The position numbers and the translations under genes are program-made. The notes below the pieces were generated by a model, which was not told the origin of the DNA, did no database searches, and saw only the letters and a program-made list of their open reading frames with translations. Positions 25,101 through 36,100 of a stretch of 64,000 nucleotides of DNA are shown here, one piece after another; the first letter of the stretch is position 1; every line of letters starts with the position of its first letter. The stretch is from positions 14,428,001 to 14,492,000 of the forward strand of contig NC_046676.1 in the NCBI RefSeq assembly GCF_003369915.1, in the 5' to 3' direction. Origin of the DNA: Drosophila miranda (Eukaryota; Arthropoda; Insecta; Diptera; Drosophilidae).

Positions 25101-25473
25101 TAAATTTAGGAATTTTAAACGTAACGCTACTCAAGTTTTGCAATGATCTGCGGTGAGATCACGTACCGTACGGGATAATTGAATAACCTTCTTATCGCTA
25201 TATTGCCGCACAAAAATCGCTATCCATAGCAAATTCGCACTTTGAATTCGGATATTCAAAGATTACCTTCTTATCAGCCACCATGTTTCTAATCTGTTCA
25301 CGATAATTAGAGTAAATATTCTCTGATCTGATCTGGACCCCCCAGAGCCCCTCTGTCCGAGTGCAAGCGATACCCTCTTCCAGCTTCGGAAAAAATTCTC
25401 GGAAATCATCAGTATGCTTCCACTTAATGACCCCAGCCCCAGGCCCAGCGCCAGCTGCCTAGCAGAAATGCCT

Positions 25474-25506
25474 TATATAGCTCATCCGCTGTGAGCGCAG
25501 CTCAGT
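25474..25506 (+). promoter_or_regulatory. TATA box and initiator of the I29-array gene
   Basis: TATATAG at 25474-25480 and a TCAGT initiator at 25502-25506 are spaced about 28 bp apart, the classical fly core-promoter geometry, with the ATG at 25525. Confidence 0.6.
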
Positions 25507-25524
25507 ACGCGAAAAACAATTGAA

Positions 25525-28500
25525 ATGAGTACAGCTTCGCGGCCTTCTCTCTGCCTCTGTGTGTGCCTGATGGGTGTGACATGGGCTCTCGCACTCCCAG
25601 TCCAGACGTCTACTCCCGTGCCGAACATTAAGGTGGAGCCTGTGACGGATGGATGGTCGCTGGCAACTTCTGAGGCGTCTCAATCGGAGAGAACATCTGA
25701 GAGCAGCTCTACATCGCTCAGTCATTCGGAGACCTTCACATCGGAGAGAGCTCCTGAGATCGTTACATCAGAGGCAGCTATTTTTACTGCCTTCCCATTA
25801 GAGGCATCTACTACAGAAAAGTCCATTGCTAAGCCAAATAGTCAAGGAGAAGACTCGAAAGTTGACTCCATAACAGAGTTCTCGGAAGAGGCAAATGATC
25901 AAGTGCAATGTCTGGCTGCCTTGGACAAATTCTTGGTCAGTTCTGGTGACAAGCGAATTCTTGGAATTTTAATTTAATTGCTTTGTTTTAAATCGAAGAT
26001 TGACTTTGGGGGCCGCTACCACAGTGAGATTGAGACGGAGAAGCGCCGCAATGTGTTCTGCGACAACTGGCGATCGATAAGGAAGCACAACAAACTTTTC
26101 GAACAACATATGATACCTTACGAGATGGACATCAATCAGTTCAGCGATCTGACCTTCGAGGAATGGCGACTAAAGCAAATGCCACGCCCCGGTGTGATGA
26201 GAGCTCCTGAGATCGTCACATCAGAGGAAGCCATTTCTGGCGCCATCCCATTAGAGGCATCTACTATAGTGGAGGAAATTCTCCAGACCTCCACAGAAAA
26301 GTCCATAGTTAAGCCACCGACAAACAGTCAAGAAGAAGACTCGAAAGTTGACTCCATAACAGAGGTCTCGGAAGAGGCAAATGATCAAGTGCAATGTCTG
26401 GCTGCCTGGGACAAATTCTTGGTCAGTTCTGGTGACAATCGAATTCTCTTAATTTGTATTTAATTAAGATATCTTATTTGAAGATTGACTTTGGGCGCCG
26501 CTACCACAGTGAGATTGAGAAGGAGAAGCGCCGCACTGTGTTCTGCGACAACTGGCGATCGATAAGGAAGCACAACAAACTTTTCGAACAACATATGGTA
26601 CCTTACGAGATGGACATCAATCAGTTCAGCGATCTGACCTTCGAGGAATGGCGACTAAAGCAAATGCCACGCCCCGGTGTGATGAGAGCTCCTGAGATCG
26701 TCACATCAGAGGAAGCCATTTCTGGCGCCATCCCATTAGAGGCATCTACTAAAATGGAGGAAATTCTCCAGACCTCCACAGAAAAGTCCATAGTTAAGCC
26801 ACCGACAAACAGTCAAGGAGAAGACTCGAAAGTTGACTCCATAACAGAGGTCTCGGAAGAGGCAAATGATCAAGTGCAATGTCTGGCTGCCTGGGACAAA
26901 TTCTTGGTCAGTTCTGGTGACAATCGAATTCTCTTAATTTGTATTTAATTAAGATATCTTATTTGAAGATTGACTTTGGGCGCCGCTACCACAGTGAGAT
27001 TGAGAAGGAGAAGCGCCGCACTGTGTTCTGCGACAACTGGCGATCGATAAGGAAGCACAACAAACTTTTCGAACAGCACATGGTACCTTACGAGATGGAC
27101 ATCAATCAGTTCAGCGATCTGACCTTCGAGGAATGGCGACTAAGGCAAATGCCGCGCCCAGGTGTGATGAGAGCTCCTGAGATCGTCACATCAGAGGAAG
27201 CCATTTCTGGCGCCATTCCATTAGAGGCATCTACTATAGTGAAGGAAATTCTCCAGACCTCCACAAAAAAGTCCATAGTTAAGCCACCGACAAACAGTCA
27301 AGAAGAAGACTCGAAAGTTGACTCCATAACAGAGGTCTCGGAAGAGGCAAATGATCAAGTGCAATGTCTGGCTGCCTGGGACAAATTCTTGGTCAGTTCT
27401 GGTGACAAGCGAATTCTCTTAAGTTGTATTTAATTAAGTTATCTCATTTGAAGATTGACTTTGGGGGCCGCTACCACAGTGAGATTGAGAAGGAGAAGCG
27501 CCGCAATGTGTTCTGCGACAACTGGCGATCGATCAGGAAACACAACAAACTTTTCCAACAGCATATGGTACCTTACGAGATGGACATCAATCAGTTCAGC
27601 GATCTGACCTTCGAGGAATGGCGACTAAAGCAAATGCCACGCCCCGGTGTGATGAGAGCTCCTGAGATCGTCACATCAGAGGAAGCCATTTCTGGCGCCA
27701 TCCCATTAGAGGCATCTACTATAGTGGAGGAAATTCTCCAGACCTCCACAGAAAAGTCCATAGTTAAGCCACCGACAAACAGTCAAGAAGAAGACTCGAA
27801 AGTTGACTCCATAACAGAGGTCTCGGAAGAGGCAAATGATCAAGTGCAATGTCTGGCTGCCTGGGACAAATTCTTGGTCAGTTCTGGTGACAAGCGAATT
27901 CTCTTAAGTTGTATTTAATTAAGTTATCTCATTTGAAGATTGACTTTGGGCGCCGCTACCACAGTGAGATTGAGAAGGAGAAGCGCCGCACTGTGTTCTG
28001 CGACAACTGGCGATCGATCAGGAAGCACAACAAACTTTTCCAACAGCATATGGTACCTTACCAGATGGACATCAATCAGTTCAGCGATCTGACCTTCGAG
28101 GAATGGCGACTAAAGCAAATGCCACGCCCCGGTGTGATGAGAGCTCCTGAGATCGTCACATCAGAGGAAGCCATTTCTGGCGCCATCCCATTAGAGGCAT
28201 CTACTATAGTGGAGGAAATTCTCCAGACCTCCACAGAAAAGTCCATAGTTAAGCCACCGACAAACAGTCAAGAAGAAGACTCGAAAGTTGACTCCATAAC
28301 AGAGGTCTCGGAAGAGGCAAATGATCAAGTGCAATGTCTGGCTGCCTGGGACAAATTCTTGGTCAGTTCTGGTGACAATCGAATTCTCTTAATTTGTATT
28401 TAATTAAGATATCTTATTTGAAGATTGACTTTGGGCGCCGCTACCACAGTGAGATTGAGAAGGAGAAGCGCCGCACTGTGTTCTGCGACAACTGGCGATC

Positions 28501-29124
28501 GATAAGGAAGCACAACAAACTTTTCGAACAGCACATGGTACCTTACGAGATGGACATCAATCAGTTCAGCGATCTGACCTTCGAGGAATGGCGACTAAGG
28601 CAAATGCCGCGCCCAGGTGTGATGAGAGCTCCTGAGATCGTCACATCAGAGGAAGCCATTTCTGGCGCCATTCCATTAGAGGCATCTACTATAGTGAAGG
28701 AAATTCTCCAGACCTCCACAAAAAAGTCCATAGTTAAGCCACCGACAAACAGTCAAGAAGAAGACTCGAAAGTTGACTCCATAACAGAGGTCTCGGAAGA
28801 GGCAAATGATCAAGTGCAATGTCTGGCTGCCTGGGACAAATTCTTGGTCAGTTCTGGTGACAAGCGAATTCTCTTAAGTTGTATTTAATTAAGTTATCTC
28901 ATTTGAAGATTGACTTTGGGCGCCGCTACCACAGTGAGATTGAGAAGGAGAAGCGCCGCACTGTGTTCTGCGACAACTGGCGATCGATAAGGAAGCACAA
29001 CAAACTTTTCGAACAACATATGGTACCTTACCAGATGGACATCAATCAGTTCAGCGATCTGACCTTCGAGGAATGGAGGATTAAGCAAATGCCACGCCCG
29101 GTTGTCATGGATCAGGATTTCTAA
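25525..29124 (+). CDS. Secreted protein with seven tandem I29 (cathepsin propeptide inhibitor) modules
   Basis: Eight phase-0 exons: 25525-25935, 25999-26421, 26484-26906, 26969-27391, 27454-27876, 27939-28361, 28424-28846 and 28909-29124. The six internal exons are 423 nt each with 62-63 nt introns (GTCAGT donor, GAAG acceptor), giving 1054 residues. A signal peptide (LCLCVCLMGVTWALALP) and a Ser/Thr-rich leader precede seven I29 domains. Each domain runs WDKFL, splice site, IDFGRRY, then a full ERFNIN set (E-x3-R-x2-V-F-x2-N-x3-I-x3-N) and DINQFSDLTFEEW as the GNFD-like motif. Acidic Ser/Thr linkers (about 70 aa, APEIVTSEEA to SEEANDQVQC) separate the domains. No protease domain follows; the last module ends MDQDF. 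Single-domain I29 proteins (crammer, BCPI) inhibit cathepsins L. A multi-headed inhibitor is inferred. Confidence 0.9.
25999..28908 (+). repeat. 485-bp tandem exon-intron repeat, six units
   Basis: Six head-to-tail units, each a 423-nt exon plus a 62-nt intron, with period exactly 485 bp, followed by a truncated seventh module. The last 190 nt or so of exon 1 are homologous to the linker part of the unit. By eye, the segment 26819-27465 equals 28274-28920 (offset 1455 = 3 x 485), while neighbouring units differ at scattered sites. Introns are as similar as exons, which points to recent duplication or gene conversion of whole units. This is not a CRISPR array: the period is long, there are no spacers, and the units code for protein. 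Confidence 0.93.
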
Positions 29125-30666
29125 GGACTAATTAAATGATTGCAAATTCTACCGATAGTTTTTAAAAATATTTATATTTATTTGGGTTTGGTTTTTTCAG
29201 TTAAGAGGATATGAGGATTTGCTCTGGTACAATATGGTTCACAAGTGTTCGGGGTCTTCGGGTTAGTTCCTCTTGCGGTTTGTGTTGTTCTTCATAGTTT
29301 GTTTTTTGTTTTCTTTCTAAATACGGGTATGAGTAATACGATAATTTGCTGTATTTCTATCATTTGAACGCACACGAATTCTACATGAATAATTTAGTTA
29401 TATATATGTGTATAATTATATATAGTATAGTATATGTATACATGTTTACTGAGATTTCCTTTTGCTTGTGTTGCATTAACTGGTAATTTAATGTTCGCTT
29501 TACAAATACAATACATAAATATATATAATATATTATATATGGTTTTGGTTTAACAAATACTTGTTGTAGTTTATTGCAAGTTGCATTAACTGAACAGCTA
29601 TTTTGTAATCAATATGCTTACGTTCTCCGCCATACATATGCGTATATATACTCAAGTTAATTTATATGTTTTAAGGTTTACTATACAAATCGTTTGTTAG
29701 GGCACAAGCCTGGATGAAAGCGAGTCGCTCTAACAATTCTTTGCTTTATTCCTGCAGTTGTCTCAAGCTATGTTCCGGTACAGCTTTCCACATAACAGTT
29801 CTACATTTGTTAGTTTAGAATTTACATTTGTTTTGGCGCTAATATTATAGTTATTGCATTTCTAACCAAGCGATGGCCCTGCCCTGGCCCTAAGACTACA
29901 ATCGAGTATATACATACCCGCGATGGCTATTGGATATGTGATTTGAGCAGTTCTCTTCCCTCTTCTTCTCGTAAGTTGCCTCTCGTATTGCCTCTCTGAT
30001 GCTGTCTCTCTCTGCTGTGGATCCGATTTGTATGTGTGTGTGTGTGTGTGTGTGTAAATTTATCTAAAATACCTCATGCCTTCCCTCTAGCTGAGGATAT
30101 GGGGCTGTGGCTGTGGCTGTGGCTGTGGGGGACCAGGGCCTGGCACAACTGAAAGTCGTAATAAATACCGTATTCGAGTACAAGTACTTGTAAACACTAA
30201 ATAACTAACAACGTTGAAAGCATATCCGAGGATTCCCCTAGGATATATACGGCAATAGCTATTTGTATATCTGTATACAGCAACAAATTTCCACTACAAA
30301 AAACTGCACACTCAACTTAGGGGGCTAGCTTATAAGTTATCATCTCAATCTCAAGTTATTCGTATTATTCAGATATACATATGTATGTATGCTTGTACAT
30401 ATATCTCCTGTTTCTTGTGGCTAAAGCAAATGCTGCTGTTGCTGCTGCTGTTGTTGTAATTTGTATTACTTGGTATCGTTATTGTTTCTGTTACTGGTTT
30501 TATATGTTCGTCATCGGTGTATTTGGTAAAAGCCAACGCTTTGTGTTTGCTAGTAGTCGTGTAAAACATTTGCCATTCGCGCTACAAAAAAAAACCCAAG
30601 TACTCTCAAGTGTGTGGACAACGGAGTAGGAGTGGGAGTAGGAGCAGGAGCAGGTGTGGAAATGCC
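29125..30666. other. Intergenic spacer and synaptogyrin 3' UTR
   Basis: AT-rich noncoding sequence with a (GT)n run at about 30032-30055, a GGCTGT repeat at about 30107-30129 and a TTG/CTG run near 30432-30457. I see no gene. The right part is probably the synaptogyrin 3' UTR. Confidence 0.4.
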
Positions 30667-32180
30667 TTAATAGGTGGGCTGCTGGTACTCCATGCCAGCC
30701 TGTTGCTGTGGCTCCATGCCGCCTGTAAATAGGACCACCAGTCAGAATCAATTTATGATTATGAACAATCGTGTTAAATCGACTCACCCTGCTGCCCCTG
30801 GCCGAAGGGCGAGGCGCTGTATTGATCGTTGTCATTGTCCATGGCATATCCGTAGGCCTGCTGGTGCACGACGTTGGCGGGGTCTGTCTCGAAAGCCGAG
30901 GTGAATTCATCGCCGGCTCCAATCAGGAATCGTTTGTAGGCCATCAGAGCGCACAGGGCCTGGACAATAGAGAGGAATATTACATAACGCCTCCGATATA
31001 CATTGATTTCAGGGATTGGGACCCACCCAAGTGGCAATCGAGAAGAGGCAGAACCAAATGGCCGTCTGCATGCTGCCGGCTCCAATGCCGAGAGGAGGTG
31101 GCGGCGACGAGCTCCACTGGGACCACAAGTACAAGAACGCCACGAAGTACATGAAAGCCCACAAGCCTGGAGAAGATACTCAAATGAAAACTGCATTCCA
31201 TGGTGGATTTTGATCCATATTAGGATCCCTTACCGGAGAATCCCAAGTCGGCCATGACGTAGCGCTTTCTGCTCTTCACCGACGACATCCGCTCGAAGAG
31301 AAACTCGCCGCCCATAAAGCCCATGGAGGCCAAAAAACCAAATACGCCTACCATGTTGCCATACTTGCAGGCCATGCCATCGCCATTGTAGAGACAGTAC
31401 TCCTTGCCCTCCTTCTCCGTCCAGCCTTCTGAGGAAATGCAGCCAAAGACCACAACTGAAAAGAGCTGCAGAATGGAAATTCCAAGAGGTTAAGAGATGC
31501 ATTCCGCTCCCATTCCCCCAGTATCATCATCATCTAATATATGTGGGTCACTCCCTCTCCCACTCTGGCATCGATTTTCATAAGCAGGTGCAATAAATCA
31601 AAAAGTTCAAGTACACAGAAAAACGGACATATAGAAGAACGGACGGACCTATGTTTGTGACCCAATTTCCGCTGAAGGCCAAGTCAAGTTTGTTTGGCCA
31701 GGAGCAGGCCTGGGGGAATGGTGTGCCGTTACGGGGTTGGGGGTGTGTGCAAATATTACGTACACTTACAAGAAAAGCAAACTATCACTCACTGGCCCTC
31801 CCCCCGAGCCCTGGTTGCTGGTGACGTGTGTACATCAAGTCCGTGGGGGGAGGACCTTTATGGAATTTAATTATAAACTTTTTATGGGCGTGAGAGTTTT
31901 TATGACCATCCTGCAGCTGATCCAATAAACCCCCTTCAAAGTGTAAGCCAGTACGCCACTGACACTATAAACAAATCCACACAATCGGTGTGTAATGCGC
32001 GTGTGGGGACACTCGCAATCCCAGCAATTCCCAGCACCACTAGTCACTTACCCAGCAGAGCGCCCTTATGACAACTTGGGGCTTCATGGCAAACGTGAGT
32101 GGATCGAAGGCTCCGCCAGCCTTGCCGCCCCCATAGGCGCCGCCATTATTAATGCTGAGTATCTGGTTGAGCATGTCCAT
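30667..32180 (-). CDS. Syngr: Synaptogyrin, four-pass synaptic vesicle protein
   Basis: Minus-strand exons 32052-32180, 31234-31465, 31027-31166, 30788-30959 and 30667-30722 give 242 residues. The start is the first of two nearby ATGs (MDMLNQIL). A cytoplasmic Gly-rich N-terminus is followed by a MARVEL-type domain with four membrane segments (around VVIRALCWLFSVVVFG, GVFGFLASMGFMGG, FMYFVAFLYLW and IWFCLFSIATWALCAL). The first lumenal loop has the CLYNGDGMACKYG cysteine pair. A Tyr/Gln-rich cytoplasmic tail ends QQPTY. Synaptogyrins help shape synaptic vesicle size and recycling. All introns are short except the first, which is about 590 bp. Confidence 0.93.
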
Positions 32181-33155
32181 GCTTGCGGCCGTTGCTTTTC
32201 CCACTGATGATGATGATGGCGGTGACGGCTCTTCAGTGGCGAGCTCTTTGGTCGCTTTTCACGGCCTGTTGTGAAAAATCGAATGCAGCCAAGGGCAAAG
32301 CGCGGGCGTCTCGGCCGATTGTATGTATACACGGAGATGTATGTGTATGTGTCTGTCGTATATCTCGCAATAATGGATTACAGCACATCCGATTCGGACC
32401 ACAATAAAAGATACTTGAAAAATGTCCTTCGCTTTTTCCTACAAATGCAAGCACTTTCTTTGAAATCTCTGCACGCGGCCTGTCCTTTGGGGCGCACACA
32501 AAATTATCCGTTTCTTTGTATTTTATCAATGCATAATTAATGAACAAATTTCAAGGGCCAGATTTTCACTTTTACTTTTTTCTAGATTTTGCTTCCCTCT
32601 CAACGGTCTTTCAACGCGCAGGACTGCATTTTGCAAATTAACATTTCACTCCGGGAGGAACAGTCTGTAACATTTCACAGAGTGTGCGGTGCTGTTAAGT
32701 GCACAACCTATCGATACATATCGATAAGAAACAACGGAAATTTGGTTTAAGCTTCGCGGTTGCCGTTTTTAGCCAAGTTCAAAAGAGTAGTTCCATCATT
32801 AAACTTAAATAGAACTCCGTTGCTATCCTTGCTACATTTGTGAGCTGGCAGTTCCTGTCTGACGCAGATGGAGATGTCTGCAAAGAAGCAAATCGAAGAG
32901 AAAAGACAAAAAGAATACAGTCAAGGCTCGACTAAGTAGTCAGCTAATGTTCAAAAGTGAAGCAAGAGAGTTATGCAACGCACCAGGAAGCGTTTTGGCC
33001 ACGAAGCAGGACAGGACGAGAAGGAAGAATACACAAGGGGGGATCATTTCAATAACTCTCCGACACGTTGTGTGAATTTAAAATCAAAAATTATTGAATA
33101 TATCTTTATTTGCCTTAAAATTGTATGTTTGTAGTAAGAAAAAGTTTTTTTTTAA
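32181..33155. other. Divergent promoter region between synaptogyrin and the 33-kb gene
   Basis: Two TATCGATA (DRE) sites lie at 32709-32716 and 32719-32726, on the side nearer the + strand gene. Short + strand frames starting ATG at 32869 (23 codons) and 32973 (about 54 codons) precede the next gene and could be upstream ORFs. No domain is recognisable in them. Confidence 0.45.
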
Positions 33156-36100
33156 ATGGACCGCTTTAGAGAGGTGCCAAAATGCTGCACTTACTCATTG
33201 TGCCCATGTCATAAGGACAAATCCAAACGGAGGCCAAAGCCAAAGGCGGTCACAGACGTCCACCCACAGGAATTGCCCTTTCCCATGCTGCTGAACAGGG
33301 AATGCCTGCACAAAGTGATTGACATCTACATGGACAAGTTGGCGCAGGAACATCCACGGGCAACAATGGGCCATGGTTCACCTTCCCCGTGCTTTCAGAG
33401 ATCGATGCTGTGGTACTTGGAGAACTTCTTTGACGATATAAAGCGCTGCTTCGTCGGGGGCACTATTCCCGAAGTAGAGGCCTATGCAGCGTGCTGCAAG
33501 AACAGAAAAAAGATGGCATCACAAATCAAGTCTCAGGACGACACCAAAGTGCACAAAGAACCCTCGATAGCCCCCTTCAAGCCTGGCAGCACCTCGTACA
33601 TCCGAAACCGGCCAAAGTGGCACCTCGAGCACGAACAAAGCCTCAAAGATGCGGCAGAGGAACGAGATCGAAGAGACCAGCAGGAAAATGAGCAGAAGGA
33701 AACTAGAAAAGACAATGCACTGGAAAAGTTTCGGACTACTTTGGAGCAAAACAAAAGGCAAAACCTTCGACGAAGACAGAAGCTTAGGCGAGAATCAGGA
33801 ATCGCAAAAGGGATCCCAGACTCTGGACCATATCGTGATCCAACTCCAGAGCAGCCTCCCATCCAGGAGCCGGAAGAGAACCAAGTGGAGAAAATATCTC
33901 ATGAAAAGAACTTAATGAGAATCTTTCCCAAACGTAAATCAGGTGCCTCCATACATACGCCTTTTGGAAAATACATGAAAGGCGAAGAAAGTAAAGAAAG
34001 GAAGTCGTTCACAAAGCCCTTACATGAAATGCTACACAACCAGACCGTGCCAGAGCTGACTTCTATGCTTGGAAGCTCGCACCGAATGCCGGTGATGTAT
34101 CAAGAGGACTCTGAGGGGAAACAAGAGGATGCCCAGAAGAAGCGAACGTCTGCAGATGCCTCCAAAAAGGAACAGGACTCCAAGAGGAAGCGAACAACAG
34201 GACTTAAGAAAAGAGCTGTAGACAGTGCAAAAAATGAAAAGGACTCCAAGAGGCAGCGAACGACTGGCAAGAACAGATCCAAACGTGAACTGGAAGGAAT
34301 GGAAAGTTTTGACAAATCTGAGAGAGCCTATCGCAAGGAAAGAACTGGAGAAACCTCCAAAAATGAACAGGACTCCAAGAGAAAGAAAACGAAAGTACTC
34401 AATAAAAGAGGTGCAGATAGCGAAAAATATGAACAGGACTCCAAGGGGAAGCGAACGACTGGCAAGAAAAGATCCAAACGTGAACTGGATGGAATGGAAA
34501 GTTTTGACGAATTTGAGAAAGCCTATCGCAAGGAAGGAGCTGGAAAAACCACCAAATATGAAGAGGACTCCAAGAGGAAGCGAACGACAGGCAAGAAAAC
34601 ATCCAAGCGTGATCTGGAAGGAATGGAAAGTTTTGACGAATTTGAGAATGCCTATCGCGAGAAAAAAGCCAGAGAAATCTCCAAAAATGAACAGGACTCC
34701 AAGAGAAGGCCAACGACAGAATTCAACACAAGAGCCGGAGAAACCTCCAGAAATGAACAGGGCTCCAAGAGGAAGCGAACGTCTGGTAGTCCGCGTCAGA
34801 CAGCCACCAGCAAAAGACCTGGGGAACACTCCAAAATTGACCAAGGAACACGGGACGGAAGAAAAAGCATTGACAGCTTTGCCAGCATCAATATAGATGC
34901 TTTCCTCAAGGAAAGAGAGAAAGCCGACTCCGTCCAGAAGAGGTCCCTACTAAATCGTGGGAAGAAAGTCAATGTAATAAATCCAAAGTTCTCGAGCACC
35001 TTCGGGGAAATGCTAACAGGAAGAGCTGCAGCCGTACCAGAGCTCCATCCGGCCCTGAAAAGTTTCCACCAAATGCCCACAGTCAATGATACCCCCCCAG
35101 GACCCAAGCGATCGCATCGCTCGAAACATGGACAAATCATAACAGGAATACCCGCACGCACTCACGCACCCAGGAGAAATAACTTTGCGAAAATGGGCGC
35201 ATACTATCACTTACCCAAGAGGCGGAAGGGACCCAATGCGCTAAGTGCGGATGTGGCTAGCCTTCTTGAACCTTCCTACATGGAGCCAATCGGCTCGATC
35301 CTTAAGGAGTCACCGAAGTTCAAGAGCGAGATTTCTGAGCACAACACCTGGTATAAAATAAGAACGAAATTCAAATCGTCGGGGAAGAATATCCCCCGTC
35401 TAGGAAATAAAGTAAACGCTGACTACAAGCCGGAAGAATTGATACCCTACGTCGCCAAAACTCAGAATGGAATAGACTCTTCTTTGTTTGGCCATGTATA
35501 TGTGGGTGAAACGTCCAGTCTTACAGACAATCCGGCTTCGAAAGAAACGCGATTGCAAAAGTTCACGAACTACATCAGAGGCTCAAGACCGGATCGTAAA
35601 ATACTGAGAAGAGAGGGTTCGAAGCACTCCATCGGGTACCTGTCGCCCACGAAAAGCCTGATTAGCCGGGCGAGTTGGCTGAGCAAGAGAAGCGATGTTT
35701 TCCATCCTTTAAAAGGACACGGGTCAGTGGTCAGCATAATGGAAGTGAAAACGGAGCCTGTGCAAAAAGAAAAGGAGGAAGAGTTCGTTGAATTCGATGA
35801 ATTCGACTTTATGTTCAGGAACATGCCAGACCCTTTCCTCAGCGACAACGATCGGAAGTCCCAGGCTCCCTCGCCAACACGCTCAGTGACCACATCCAGG
35901 CGACCCAGTTCTTTGCTCCGTACAGAGAACACAATGGATGAGCGCGCCGCCCTGGAGGCGAAAATCAAGAAGCTCATGGAGCACTGTGCCATACGGGAGA
36001 TCGCTCAACCCAAGGCGAAGCGTAATTTTGTGTCCGAGGCCATTGGTCGTACCTATGTTCCTCCGCCAAACAAGAGACCAGATCACATCAAGGCCAAGCC

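Noticed and set aside
26454-28888. Five separate 164-codon frames of near-identical sequence, each beginning MYLIK
   Set aside because: The MYLIK start and the SSGD...SCI end lie in the 62-bp introns; splicing at GTCAGT/GAAG joins the units in phase into one protein with intact I29 motifs.
25999-28908. Possible CRISPR-like or satellite array
   Set aside because: The period is 485 bp with coding exons and spliced introns, in an animal genome; it is a tandem exon duplication.
34032-34844. A 270-codon minus-strand frame rich in Phe and Leu
   Set aside because: It is the mirror of the Lys/Glu-rich repeat on the + strand, where AAG/GAA-rich codons leave the opposite strand without stops.
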